Assembly (NCBI RefSeq): GCF_007830515.1
Contig: NZ_VLKT01000035.1
Span: 1 to 64,000 of the forward strand
From: Mesorhizobium tianshanense
Lineage (GTDB): Bacteria; Pseudomonadota; Alphaproteobacteria; Rhizobiales; Rhizobiaceae
Length of the DNA: 64,000 nucleotides
Reading direction: 5' to 3'
Positions 34,557-43,288 of the stretch are shown piece after piece. Numbering within the stretch: the stretch's first letter is position 1; every line of letters starts with the position of its first letter. The notes beneath the pieces are model-generated. The model did no database searches. It saw only the letters and a list, made by a program, of their open reading frames with translations, and was not told where the DNA came from. The position numbers and the translations under genes are program-made.

Positions 34557-35712
34557 CCGCTGGCGCGGGCCGGTCCTGGTCGCCTTGTCGATTGTGGTGG
34601 GCACAGTCGGCTGGAGCGGGACTGTGCTGACCCTCCCGGTCGCGATGATCTTCCCGCTGCTCTGGGCGAAGTCGCCGTCGCGCGTGGTCGCGGTTGCCGT
34701 CTCGGCAGGCTATTTTCTCGCCGCCTCACGGGGCCTGCCGCAGGGCGTGGCGACCTTTTATGCAGCTGATCTCTGGCCGGGCCTCCTTCTGTGGGTGATG
34801 GCCTCGACCTCCTTCGTCACCGTGCATGCGGCGCTCTGGACAAAGCATCCGGGAAATGGAAGGGCTGTGCGGTATCTGGCGGCGGCGGTGCTGATGGGGC
34901 TGCCGCCCTTCGGCATCACCGGATGGGCGCACCCAATGACGGCGGCGGGCGTGCTCTTTCCAGGATGGGGATGGTGCGGCCTGGTTGCGACTGCGGCCAG
35001 TATCGCGATGATGACATCGCGATACTGGCCGGCAGCCGTCATTGCCCTGGGAGGCTTTTGGCTCTGGTCCGCCGCAACGTGGACAGCGCCCTCCCTACCG
35101 GACGGATGGGAGGGCGTCGATCTCAAACTGGGCCAGAGCCTGGGGCGTGAGAGTTCGCTCGAGCATTATCGTGGCCTGATCGCAACGGTTCGCGCTCGGG
35201 CAGCCGAGGGAAGCCGATTCATCGTTTTTCCCGAGAGCGCGCTGGGCTTCTGGACGCCGACCCTTGCGCGTCTCTGGCAGGAGGACTTACGCGGGTCCGA
35301 CATCACCGTCCTCGCCGGCGCGGCCGTGATCGACGCCAGCGGCTACGACAACGTCATGGTGGCGATCACCGCCGACGAGACGCGCATCCTCTATCGCGAA
35401 CGCATGCCGGTCCCGGTTTCCATGTGGCAGCCGTGGCGAAGGTGGACAGGGCGGGGCGGCGGAGCGCGAGCCCACTTGCTTGCCAATCCGGTCGTCGAGC
35501 TCGCGGGCACGGGGATCGCTCCGCTGATCTGCTACGAGCAGCTCATCCTCTGGCCAGCGCTCCAGTCGATGCTGCACGCCCCGGACATCATTGTGGCGAC
35601 CGGCAACGGTTGGTGGACCGCCGGCACCTCGATCGTCGCCATCCAGCAGGCGAGCGCGGTCGCCTGGGCGAAGCTCTTCAACCGTCCATTGGTGACGGCC
35701 TTCAACACATGA
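34477..35712 (+). CDS. traB: Conjugal transfer protein TraB (Ti-type, nitrilase-fold membrane protein)
   Basis: A 411-residue inner-membrane protein. Six or more hydrophobic segments lie in about 25-205. A carbon-nitrogen hydrolase-like domain (about 220-410) has the Glu of VFPESALGFW, the Lys-position region and the Cys of PLICYEQLI, as in apolipoprotein N-acyltransferase relatives. The start at 34477 (MTPDILGRYRTA) lies within traF, 80 bp before its stop. Ti TraB improves transfer but its chemical role is not settled. The stop overlaps the traH start. Confidence 0.88.
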   Translation: MTPDILGRYRTAAFSASPGPSSLSIRNRWRGPVLVALSIVVGTVGWSGTVLTLPVAMIFPLLWAKSPSRVVAVAVSAGYFLAASRGLPQGVATFYAADLWPGLLLWVMASTSFVTVHAALWTKHPGNGRAVRYLAAAVLMGLPPFGITGWAHPMTAAGVLFPGWGWCGLVATAASIAMMTSRYWPAAVIALGGFWLWSAATWTAPSLPDGWEGVDLKLGQSLGRESSLEHYRGLIATVRARAAEGSRFIVFPESALGFWTPTLARLWQEDLRGSDITVLAGAAVIDASGYDNVMVAITADETRILYRERMPVPVSMWQPWRRWTGRGGGARAHLLANPVVELAGTGIAPLICYEQLILWPALQSMLHAPDIIVATGNGWWTAGTSIVAIQQASAVAWAKLFNRPLVTAFNT

Positions 35713-36359
35713 GCACAGGAGAAACCGGCATGGTCGACGCCGCCCTCATCCAGCAATGCGCCGACCGGGCTCTGAAGCCGGCGATCGTCGAGACGTTCAT
35801 TGAGCGGGCAGGGTCGCAGGATCCACTGACCGTCACCGTCCGGTCGGGCAATCGGGTCGTGCTGGTTCCAAAACCAACCACGCCGGACGAGGCGATGGAC
35901 CTTATCCGACAGCATGTCGGTCGCGATATCGTGCGCGTGGGAATCACGCAATATCCGGCCGGCCTCGGCGTGGTTGAGGCGGGCGAGCTGAAGCCCGACC
36001 TCGTCGATGCCTGCGCCAACCTCCGGACGGGCACGGCGCTGTTCGCCAAGGTCTATCGGATCGTCACCAAATGGTATGGCAACCCCACCGACAAAGAGGT
36101 CCTGCCACAGGTGTTCGACGACGCGATCATCGCTTGGCAGACGGGCTACTTCGAAGGCACGGCAGTGTTCAGGGCGCCGGACCCTGCAGAGGTGAAGCTG
36201 GCCCAGCCGACGCCCGCGAGTGAAGGCGAAACCGCCGAGCAGCGTGGCGACAAAACGGCGGCTGGCGATTCCGATCCTGCGCGCGAGGCCGCCTCTACCG
36301 ACCCGAACAAGGCGGGCATTCGGATCGACCTGTCGGGCATCGGCGCTCGTGAAAAGTAG
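35709..36359 (+). CDS. traH: Conjugal transfer protein TraH (Ti-type)
   Basis: A 216-residue soluble protein starting at the ATG at 35709 that overlaps the traB stop (ATGA). A second Met at 35730 (MVDAALIQQCADRAL) may be the real start. Conserved parts are PAIVETFIERAGSQDPLTVT and IVRVGITQYPAGLGV, and the C-terminus is low-complexity and acidic. Similar to TraH of Ti and rhizobial plasmids, and partly to lytic-transglycosylase-associated plasmid proteins. Last gene of traAFBH; its exact role is unknown. Confidence 0.85.
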   Translation: MSTGETGMVDAALIQQCADRALKPAIVETFIERAGSQDPLTVTVRSGNRVVLVPKPTTPDEAMDLIRQHVGRDIVRVGITQYPAGLGVVEAGELKPDLVDACANLRTGTALFAKVYRIVTKWYGNPTDKEVLPQVFDDAIIAWQTGYFEGTAVFRAPDPAEVKLAQPTPASEGETAEQRGDKTAAGDSDPAREAASTDPNKAGIRIDLSGIGAREK

Positions 36360-36397
36360 GAGCCATCACAAATAAACGAACAATGGATTGTCCTTGC

Positions 36398-36544
36398 TCA
36401 GTTCGCTGCCAGCTTTGTGACGCCCTCCGGCGTGTTGGCAATCTGCCCGAAGAAACGCGCCTGCACCCGGCCGGCGTCAGCTACCGCGGCGGAAATTGTG
36501 TGTTTGTGGACATCCAGTCCGATATAGTAGGTAGTTGTCATCAT
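36398..36544 (-). pseudogene. IS110-family transposase N-terminal fragment
   Basis: From the ATGATG at 36544-36539, with AGGAGG just upstream, the frame reads MTTTYYIGLDVHKHTISAAV then FFGQIANTPEGVTKLAA and stops at 36398. This is the DEDD N-terminus of IS110 transposases (first Asp in GLDVHK). Only 48 of the usual about 340 residues remain, so the element is truncated at the traH side. A CAGTAAATATCGTACTG inverted repeat at about 36563-36579 may be part of its end. Confidence 0.85.
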
Positions 36545-36738
36545 TTCCCTCCTGTTGTCGTGGCAGTAAATATCGTACTGCCGTCGAATTCTGGCCGGGC
36601 GCAGGTGACGCGCACCTGGGCGGAGGGAGCATGGGGTCTAAAGGGCCGATTCCTCTCGGGTTCTAACCCCGGCTAGAGTTCAAAGGGTTCGTTGTCGAGC
36701 GGGGGCGCACCGCAGACGAACCTAAGACTGGGACTGGA

Positions 36739-37020
36739 ATGGAATCGGACATTAAGACATCGCAGGAAAAATTCGAGCTTCGACCCGTGGTCGGGCTCAC
36801 GCGTGGTCTCCCCTTGGCCGATCTGGAAGCCCTCACAATCGAGGCCGTACGCACCCACAGGCGCCTGGTGGAAAAGGCCGACCAACTGTTCCAGGCGTTG
36901 CCTGACGACTACAAGTTTGGAAAAGCGGCCGGTGGCGCTCAGCATCTCTGTTAAATCAAGCCAGCATCGAGATGCACGTGCAGATGAGCGTCGTGAACAC
37001 GCTCATCAGCGTCGGTAAAC
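36739..37020 (+). pseudogene. traM: traM, TraR antiactivator, broken by stop codon and frameshift
   Basis: MESDIKTSQEKFELRPVVGL opens a TraM protein, followed by TRGLPLADLEALTIEAV, RTHRRLVEKADQLFQALP and GGAQHL. The frame ends at TAA (36952-36954) after 71 residues. Ti TraM has about 100 and here expects ...HLRYI. The missing C-terminal helix is found one frame over (ASIEMHVQMSVVNTLISV) from 36960. A TAC-to-TAA change plus a one-base deletion explain it. TraM inhibits TraR by forming a complex, and loss of the C-terminal helix probably abolishes that. It converges on traR. Confidence 0.8.
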
Positions 37021-37031
37021 TGAGCTTTGGA

Positions 37032-37736
37032 TCAGATGAGCTTTCTACGGATGGTGAGAGCGGCGAGATGGGTCGTCGTGTGCACGTTGAAGCGCTTCTT
37101 GGTCTCGGCAAGCTTGACGCGCACGCTGTTATATTTGACGCCCTCCAGATCCGCCACTTCCTCCATCGTTTTGCCGACGGCGATCCAGCGAAGATACGTC
37201 GCTTCCTTGGGGTCAAGATAGGCAGCCTCTTCGACACTGGGCGTCGCCTGCAGGAAGGCGATGCGGGCATGGAGCTGGGCGACCGCCGTCGCGGCGGCAA
37301 CGGCGTCGATCTCCCGGTCGAGCTGGATCGCCAGCTTCTCCGAGGCCAAGGTGAACATCGACATCGAACCGTTAGCCGTCTTGACGGGGATGGTGATACC
37401 GGAGCGAATCCCGAAATCGGCCGCGTGCGCATAGAACGAGCGCTCGGCTTTTGAAAGCCGCGGCCTCTCCTGCTCGCCGCTCCACGTGAAGGTCCGCTTC
37501 ATGGATTTCGCGCGTCCTACGACCGGATCGAGCGCAGAATAGTTTCGTTCGAAGTACACGGACTGCCATTTTGCATGATAGTTCGAAATCACAAGCATAT
37601 GGCCGGGCTGAATGTTGAGATAGGCATAGCCGGCAAAGCCGATCTGTTCAGCCAGGCCCGCCAGAGCATCCTTGAGGTTGCTTTGATCGCCTTCAATTGC
37701 GGTGAGATCAGTCAGCTTATCCAGCCAGTGCTGCAT
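37032..37736 (-). CDS. traR: TraR, LuxR-type quorum-sensing activator of conjugation
   Basis: A 234-residue protein, exactly Ti TraR length, starting MQHWLDKLTDLTAIEGD. The N-terminal autoinducer domain (about 1-165) keeps the lactone-contact residues in NYHAKWQSVYF, ALDPVVG (Asp of the pocket) and FTWSGEQERPRLSK. The C-terminal LuxR helix-turn-helix (about 170-234) reads LDPKEATYLRWIAVGKTMEE and GVKYNSVRVKLAE. The start at 37736 is chosen by alignment to Ti TraR; the frame extends to 37793. It should activate at the tra boxes when bound to the TraI product. The adjacent traM is broken. Confidence 0.95.
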   Translation of the reverse strand: MQHWLDKLTDLTAIEGDQSNLKDALAGLAEQIGFAGYAYLNIQPGHMLVISNYHAKWQSVYFERNYSALDPVVGRAKSMKRTFTWSGEQERPRLSKAERSFYAHAADFGIRSGITIPVKTANGSMSMFTLASEKLAIQLDREIDAVAAATAVAQLHARIAFLQATPSVEEAAYLDPKEATYLRWIAVGKTMEEVADLEGVKYNSVRVKLAETKKRFNVHTTTHLAALTIRRKLI

Positions 37737-38102
37737 TCGTTTTCCTCCATGAACGCATGGCGATTTCGGTGTGATCCCCCGATGGCCAGTCAAGGCGGCG
37801 AGAACGGGCCTTCAACTCCTCATGTGGTGCGCCCGCTACGATCGGTTCGGCAAAGCGGACCAGCCGTCACAAACCGGATCACTTCGTTCCGACGTAGGGT
37901 CGTCCCGGCGTAGGGACATTTGCCATGCTCAGCTCGTATGACCCACGCAACAACCGTGTTCAGCCCTCTCCAGCGGGTCGCCGGTCATTCGATCCTCTCC
38001 CGTGCCGGCCAAAATCGAGTTGATAAATACGTTGATTGAGGACGAAGGCACGATAGGATACGAAGCCTAGCGAAACGGAACGAAACCAGAGCCTATAAGT
38101 CA

Positions 38103-39716
38103 TTGTTTAGCAACGGAAAGTTATTTCTCCCTCCGCCGAGAGACGGGAGTGATTTCAAAGAATTATTCAAAAGATTGGCGGCGGCGGGTGCGGGTCGGCC
38201 GTTGGGCAAAGACGGGTTTCCTGCAGGCCCATGGACGCCCGAGCTTCTTGCCGAGGCGATTTCACAGATTGGTTCCAACCGGGCTGGGGTCGATCTGCGA
38301 ACGGTGCAGCTTTGGTTTCAAGAGAACGAGAAGGGAATTAGCGCTGCCAACATTCGTTGGCTGGCGAGGATTTTTGGATGCGATGATCCGGTCGCAACTA
38401 GCGAATGGCAGATGGAGCTTAGTGCGGCGCAATCGCGGTTATCGGCCAAGAGACGAGAATGGAAGAGAGCCGGAAGCAGCGTTGCACAGGAGATTCCAGA
38501 TACGGCACTGACTGCGACCTTCGATGACGAGACAGACTCCCCGGCAGAGCTGACACGGGATACTGACGCCAAGGGGCCGAGGCGGCGTTTTAGTTTGGCG
38601 AGGAAATCGGAGGCGTTTTTTAGTCACGGATCTCCCCTGAATTTACCGGCGTCGGTGTTTGCGGGTGTCACCGCTCTTGGGTTTTTGTCGTATATTACGG
38701 GGATTCACAGCGTGACATATGGCCGGGCGGATGGCGTCGTCAAGCAGGTTGGGTTTCTTTGGACAGCGAATTGGACATTCGTCTTCATGGTGTTTTTGCC
38801 ACTGTTTTTTGCCTTCGTGACCGAGCTAGTGACCTTTTGGAAAGACGAAGGCCGCCCAAAGCTTGTAGCGCAGGGCGACAAGATGGAAAGCGACGATGCC
38901 TGGGCGCGCAGTGTAGAAGCTTCTTCGTATTCATATTGGGCGGTTTTTTTGATTTGTGTGCTGTTCGCCGGTCTTTTTCAGTGGATCGGCGTGTGTTTGA
39001 TCCCGTTGATGCAAGGCGGTGGCAACTATGCGACGGATTGGGGCTCGTTAGCGATTGTGCGCCCTGAGGTCATATCGGTGCCGGAAGCGGTCGTATTCAC
39101 GGGGCTCGCTTACCTATACATGTGCCTGTGCTTTTATCTGTTCTTCGTAGGGCTCATTTTGCTTTATACGGTGATCCATGATCTTTGGAGAAATGGAGAA
39201 GCAACGAGTAATAGGCCGGAGATGGACTATCAACACGAGCTCAATGAAGCCAGCCTCAGGGTTATGCGTGGAATTTTTCGGTGTACTGTTTTGGGGGTTC
39301 TGATCGCCATAGTCATGAAGGTCCAGAGTGCTTACCTGACATCGCGTGGAGAGAATGTTGTGGCTTGGTTGGTCGGCGATATGTCTTCCGCCCTCTATGG
39401 GCGCAATGATGTGAGCGCCGGGATCAGCTATCGTAGGCCGACCCATTACAGTAGCCTTCTTATCGCTATTTCGGCCTGTGTTGTATTTCTGTACGGCTCC
39501 ATCCGTTTAGGTGTCGAACGTCGGTTCTATATGCCTTTGTGGAGGATGTCAGCGATCGTAGCGTTACTCGTGGCTGGCTACTTGCTGATCGATGCATTTG
39601 CTGGCTTTTCGATCCTTCTGGGCATTGGAGTGCTGCTCGCGATATACAGCCTGTTTGATCCAGGGTTTGGTCGATGGCGAGCAAGTGAGTTAGGAAACGA
39701 TCAGAGTGTATCATAG
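38103..39716 (+). CDS. rcgA: RcgA family putative transporter / membrane protein
   Basis: A 537-residue membrane protein starting at TTG 38103. A soluble N-terminal region (about 1-175) with a DNA-binding-like GVDLRTVQLWFQENEKGISA stretch precedes seven or eight transmembrane segments (about 182-205, 217-240, 280-302, 330-357, 385-405, 455-475, 480-525). From its partner and location it corresponds to the RcgA family, named for conjugation-regulating genes of rhizobial plasmids. Its GC content is lower than that of the tra genes. The rcgR-like gene overlaps its 3' end by 11 bp. The combination of an HTH-like head and membrane body is unusual; the mechanism is unknown. Confidence 0.75.
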   Translation: MFSNGKLFLPPPRDGSDFKELFKRLAAAGAGRPLGKDGFPAGPWTPELLAEAISQIGSNRAGVDLRTVQLWFQENEKGISAANIRWLARIFGCDDPVATSEWQMELSAAQSRLSAKRREWKRAGSSVAQEIPDTALTATFDDETDSPAELTRDTDAKGPRRRFSLARKSEAFFSHGSPLNLPASVFAGVTALGFLSYITGIHSVTYGRADGVVKQVGFLWTANWTFVFMVFLPLFFAFVTELVTFWKDEGRPKLVAQGDKMESDDAWARSVEASSYSYWAVFLICVLFAGLFQWIGVCLIPLMQGGGNYATDWGSLAIVRPEVISVPEAVVFTGLAYLYMCLCFYLFFVGLILLYTVIHDLWRNGEATSNRPEMDYQHELNEASLRVMRGIFRCTVLGVLIAIVMKVQSAYLTSRGENVVAWLVGDMSSALYGRNDVSAGISYRRPTHYSSLLIAISACVVFLYGSIRLGVERRFYMPLWRMSAIVALLVAGYLLIDAFAGFSILLGIGVLLAIYSLFDPGFGRWRASELGNDQSVS

Positions 39717-40713
39717 TTGGCTTGATCGTTGGGATGAGCGACGGGCGCGACGCGGTGAGGAAGGGAAGAAACCAACGGATTTCGTCCTTGACGCGGAACG
39801 CGCCTTTCCAGGTGCGAAGAAGATAACAAGTATCGAGGAATTCTGTGCCCTTGCGGACCAAGCCGTGGCTGATCCAGCCTTTTTCGATGAGCCGAGTGTG
39901 AGTGATCAGGGTTTTGAAAGGCTAGATGGGTGGCTCAAATTTCCATCGGACATTTCTACTGATATCGAACAGAACAATGTCGTCTCGGCGAAAATCACAG
40001 AAAGCGGGTCGTTCGATCAGGCGATGGTGATTTTTCGCCATTGGAATGCAAGCGCCCGGAATCGTCAGATTGCCAACTTTTTCTCGCAGCGTGGCATCAC
40101 GGTTGTCGAGATTGCTATGCCTTATCACTTCGAACGCAGCCGTCCCGGCTCCGTGCACGCCGACTATATGCTTAGCCCTAATCTCGGTCGAACGATCCAA
40201 TCTGTAAGGCAGGCAGTGTTGGATGGGCGAAAACTCATACGTTGGTTGAAAAGCGAAGGCTATCGAGAGATTTCGGTTCTCGGAATGAGCTTAGGTTCCT
40301 GGGTTGCGGCCATAGTCGCGGCACACGACTCGGCTGTGTCAAAAGCCTCGTTGTTTCTGACGGCGGGGAGTCTAGCGGATATGGTTTGGACGGGCCGGGC
40401 GACACGATCGATACGCGATAGCCTTGAGCCTGAGATTGAGCTGACCGATCTCAGAAGGGCCTGGGGTCCACTTAACTTGGAGAATTACGCGCATAGTTTG
40501 GCACGGCCTGATCTCGATCTTCAGGTTGTGTTGGCTAAGAGAGACAAAGTGGTGTTGCCAGAGCTGTCGGAGAGGTTCATGCAGAGGCTGAAGGACGCCG
40601 GGGCTAGGCCAAATATTTTGGAATTAAACTGTGGTCACTATTCGCTCGCCATGCCGCCTTACATCTTGTTGGCCGGTTTGAGCTTGAAGCGGTTACTAAG
40701 GCGCGGCCGTTGA
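39706..40713 (+). CDS. rcgR: RcgR family alpha/beta hydrolase (putative quorum lactone hydrolase)
   Basis: A 335-residue cytosolic hydrolase starting at GTG 39706 inside the 3' end of the rcgA-like gene. The nucleophile elbow is GMSLGSW (Ser195). The acid is probably in VVLAKRDKVV (about 285) and the catalytic His in LNCGHYSLAMPP (about 312). An AMVIFRHWNAS segment resembles the oxyanion strand. The RcgR family is annotated as putative quorum-lactone hydrolase. Next to traR it could degrade the conjugation signal and replace the broken traM as brake. Activity is inferred, not shown. Confidence 0.75.
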   Translation: MYHSWLDRWDERRARRGEEGKKPTDFVLDAERAFPGAKKITSIEEFCALADQAVADPAFFDEPSVSDQGFERLDGWLKFPSDISTDIEQNNVVSAKITESGSFDQAMVIFRHWNASARNRQIANFFSQRGITVVEIAMPYHFERSRPGSVHADYMLSPNLGRTIQSVRQAVLDGRKLIRWLKSEGYREISVLGMSLGSWVAAIVAAHDSAVSKASLFLTAGSLADMVWTGRATRSIRDSLEPEIELTDLRRAWGPLNLENYAHSLARPDLDLQVVLAKRDKVVLPELSERFMQRLKDAGARPNILELNCGHYSLAMPPYILLAGLSLKRLLRRGR

Positions 40714-40794
40714 GCGGTTTCTGTCGTCTGCTGACAAGTCGGCCCGGCGAGCATGAGTTTGGCGCATGCATTGGCCCATTCCCGAGCAGGGACG

Positions 40795-41044
40795 ATGGCT
40801 AAAGAGCTAAAGCAGGTGCTTACCGGCTATTATGCGTATCACGCCGTACCGACCAACTTCCGGTCGCTCGGTGCCTTTCGCGACCACACCATCCGGCTCT
40901 GGGCCCAGACGCTTCGGCGGAGGAGCCAGAGAGAGATCGCTTGATCTGGGAGCGAATGATACGGCTAGCCAATGATTGGCTCCCACGACCGCGTATCCTT
41001 CATCCTTGGCCGCGTGTACGCTTTGCCCCCGAGGTAGGAGCCGG
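40795..41044 (+). pseudogene. Group II intron reverse transcriptase/maturase, C-terminal remnant
   Basis: Two consecutive frames read KQVLTGYYAYHAVPTNFRSL and LWAQTLRRRSQ, then RLIWERMIRLANDWLPRPRI and LHPWPRVRFAP. These are the maturase (domain X) and end of group II intron-encoded proteins, joined by a frameshift near 40940. No reverse transcriptase core or intron 5' part is present. A GAGCCGGATGCG piece after it resembles an intron 3' structure. Confidence 0.8.
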
Positions 41045-41181
41045 ATGCGTAATGTGGCTTCGGTAGAGATGTGGCGTCGGCCGCCGCCGGCCAGAGGCGG
41101 CAGGCCGGTGAGGATGCCGAGCGCCACATAACAAACTGGATATAGGTGATCGGATTTCCCACCTCACTGGAGATCCGAGGC

Positions 41182-41379
41182 ATGTTCGAGGACTTATTCA
41201 ACTACCCGAAGGTCGTAGCGCGTCACCATGACGGGCCCGAGGCCTCGAAGCGGCTGCGCTATCCCAAGCATCTCGCCGATCAGCGTGCGGCTCGTGAGAC
41301 TTTGCTGCGCACGGCCCGCGAGCTGCTGGTCATTGCGGAACGGCTGGACCTGTCCGGCGGCAGGTGCGTCAGGCTGTGA
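41182..41379 (+). pseudogene. Site-specific integrase N-terminal stub
   Basis: MFEDLFNYPKVVARHHDGPE followed by ARETLLRTARELLVIAERLD resembles the N-terminal SAM-like domain of plasmid tyrosine integrases (pattern ...LFxYPKVLARHRxGP...TLLRxARELL). It stops at 41379 without a catalytic domain. Likely a leftover of a transposon or integron-like gene disrupted when the intron tail segment was rearranged. Confidence 0.5.
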
Positions 41380-41500
41380 ACCGGCGCCACAGCGTGACCC
41401 CACCCGCCACTGAGATTTCAATGCGTTACCGTGCCGATCGGCGCGGAAACCCCACGCCGATTGACATCGACCGAGGCCGCTCCGCCATCACATCCCGTCG

Positions 41501-42820
41501 TCAACCTTTGTAGATGCCCGGAAAAACTACGTCCTGATCGACGAGCACATTGAACTTATAGCCAGGGCGGATCTCGAGCGTCGGCTGCACGTCCATGTTT
41601 CTTTGAATGGTTCGATCGGCAACACGCCCAAATGTCTCGGCGAAGTTTCGTCTTGCGGCATCCGAGGCCGTGTCCTGCGTGGCGAGCGCCGAGCTCTGCG
41701 GGACAGCCACGTCGATGCCCGTGCCGATCAGCGCGATGAGGATGGCTGAACCGAAGGTCTGAAGCCACTTCCGGTCGACCTTGTCGCGGTAGCCGCTATA
41801 ACCTTGAGCATCAGTGCCGGCCATACCGCCGATCTGGAGCGTAGACCCATTCGGGAAGATGATGTCCGTCCAGACGACAAGCACGCGGCTCTGGCCGAAC
41901 GACACCTTGCTGTCGTAGCGTCCGAACAGCTTTGTTCCCTGCGGGATCAAAAGGCGATGTCCAGTTGCTGAATCATAGACGTTCTGGCTCACCTGGGCAG
42001 TGATGCGACCGGGAAGGTCGGAGTTGATGCCGGTGATCAATGTCGCGGGAATAACCGAACCACGCTTGAGCTCATAAGGCGATTGCCGCGGGACAACACG
42101 GTTCGGAAGGTAGCCGAGTTCCTTGAGATCCGCGTTGAAGAAGTCCTCCTTGGCGCGCTGGCCGTTCGGATCGGGGTCTACGCCGCCGAGACCAGCGCGC
42201 AGAGCTGCCGCATATAGGTCGGATGCTGCGCCAGGCGTCGTCGCGGTGGAAATTCCGTTCGTCGTCGTGGCGGCCGCAGCGGTCGTGTCCCCTCCCCGCC
42301 CGTCGAACTTGCCGCGGTCGACCGCGATCGGCGAGTCATAGGCCGCGTCATTAGCCTGAAGCCGGGCCATCCTCTGGCGATGCCGCTCCCGGAGATATTG
42401 TTCTTCCTGCTCTCGCTGCAGGCGGGCGCGCCAGACCTGTTCGGATTCCAGCTCCTGTGCCGGCCGTGCCTCTTCCCTGCGGCCCGGCTGTGGCGTGAAC
42501 GGGTTGACGGAGCGCTCCTCACCTTGTGTCTCAACAGGTGTCGGCTGCAGCGTCGTCGTTTGCTGTGGTTCTCCGATGATGGCGTCGCCTACACCTCGCT
42601 TGAGCTGATCCGCGAAAGTCGACGCCGGATTGCCAGAACCGTCGCCCGGGCCGGAATTCTGGCGGACGAGCAGGCCGCGCGACGTGAGACCGTAGAAGAT
42701 CACGCCGAGGAAGGCGATGACGAGCACGATCACCATGATGATCGGCAGTCGATTGATGCGGCGGATGCCAGCCTCTGTTTCCGCGCTCGGCGCACCGCCG
42801 AGTTTAAGAGATTGCACCAT
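41501..42820 (-). CDS. trbI: TrbI, VirB10-like core channel protein
   Basis: A 439-residue protein. Short cytoplasmic N-terminus, one membrane helix (LPIIMVIVLVIAFLGVIFYG, about 25-45), a Gln/Glu-rich coiled and Pro-rich periplasmic region (about 55-200) and a C-terminal beta-barrel domain (about 240-439) with RGSVIPATLITGINSDLPG, GTKLFGRYDSKV and LQIGGMAGTDAQGYSG. It spans the envelope and with TrbG and TrbH forms the outer core. Last gene of the traI-trb operon, 9 bp after trbH. Confidence 0.94.
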   Translation of the reverse strand: MVQSLKLGGAPSAETEAGIRRINRLPIIMVIVLVIAFLGVIFYGLTSRGLLVRQNSGPGDGSGNPASTFADQLKRGVGDAIIGEPQQTTTLQPTPVETQGEERSVNPFTPQPGRREEARPAQELESEQVWRARLQREQEEQYLRERHRQRMARLQANDAAYDSPIAVDRGKFDGRGGDTTAAAATTTNGISTATTPGAASDLYAAALRAGLGGVDPDPNGQRAKEDFFNADLKELGYLPNRVVPRQSPYELKRGSVIPATLITGINSDLPGRITAQVSQNVYDSATGHRLLIPQGTKLFGRYDSKVSFGQSRVLVVWTDIIFPNGSTLQIGGMAGTDAQGYSGYRDKVDRKWLQTFGSAILIALIGTGIDVAVPQSSALATQDTASDAARRNFAETFGRVADRTIQRNMDVQPTLEIRPGYKFNVLVDQDVVFPGIYKG

Positions 42821-42829
42821 GGCTCCCTC

Positions 42830-43288
42830 CTACCCGCGATGCATCACGGAGAGCGGGCTCGCCGGCGAAGCGCCCGTCGTAGTTACCTCAAAGGCACGAC
42901 CGAGCTCGACACCGCTCGTCGACAGCCGCGCGAGGATCTGGCCCTCGAACGGCTCGACAACATAGGCAAGCGGGAGGATCGTCGTGCCGCTGTCGGTCGT
43001 CTGGTCGGTGACGACCGCGTATCCCCACCCTTTGAGGGCCACCTCCAGAGCTTGCCCGAAGGGCGAACCATCCTGCTTCAACGCGATGGTTCCGGTGCCC
43101 GGCCCGACGTGCTCGGCAAGGCGGCTCACCATATCGCCGGCGATCGAACTTGCGGCCGGGCCGGAGATGTCGGCTGGCGCGTTGCTGGCGACGAGGCCGT
43201 CCGAGCCAAGGCTCTGGCAACTGGAAAGGAAAACCGCGAGCGCAGCCACGATGGCGAGGGAGCGAAACGAGCGGGAAATCGACATCAT
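42830..43288 (-). CDS. trbH: TrbH lipoprotein (VirB7-like position)
   Basis: A 152-residue protein with signal peptide and lipobox LSSC (Cys about 24), so a lipoprotein. The C-terminal half is beta-rich (GYAVVTDQTTDSGTTILPLA). The start overlaps the trbG stop (TGATG). In Ti Trb systems TrbH stabilises the outer-membrane complex. Confidence 0.9.
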   Translation of the reverse strand: MMSISRSFRSLAIVAALAVFLSSCQSLGSDGLVASNAPADISGPAASSIAGDMVSRLAEHVGPGTGTIALKQDGSPFGQALEVALKGWGYAVVTDQTTDSGTTILPLAYVVEPFEGQILARLSTSGVELGRAFEVTTTGASPASPLSVMHRG

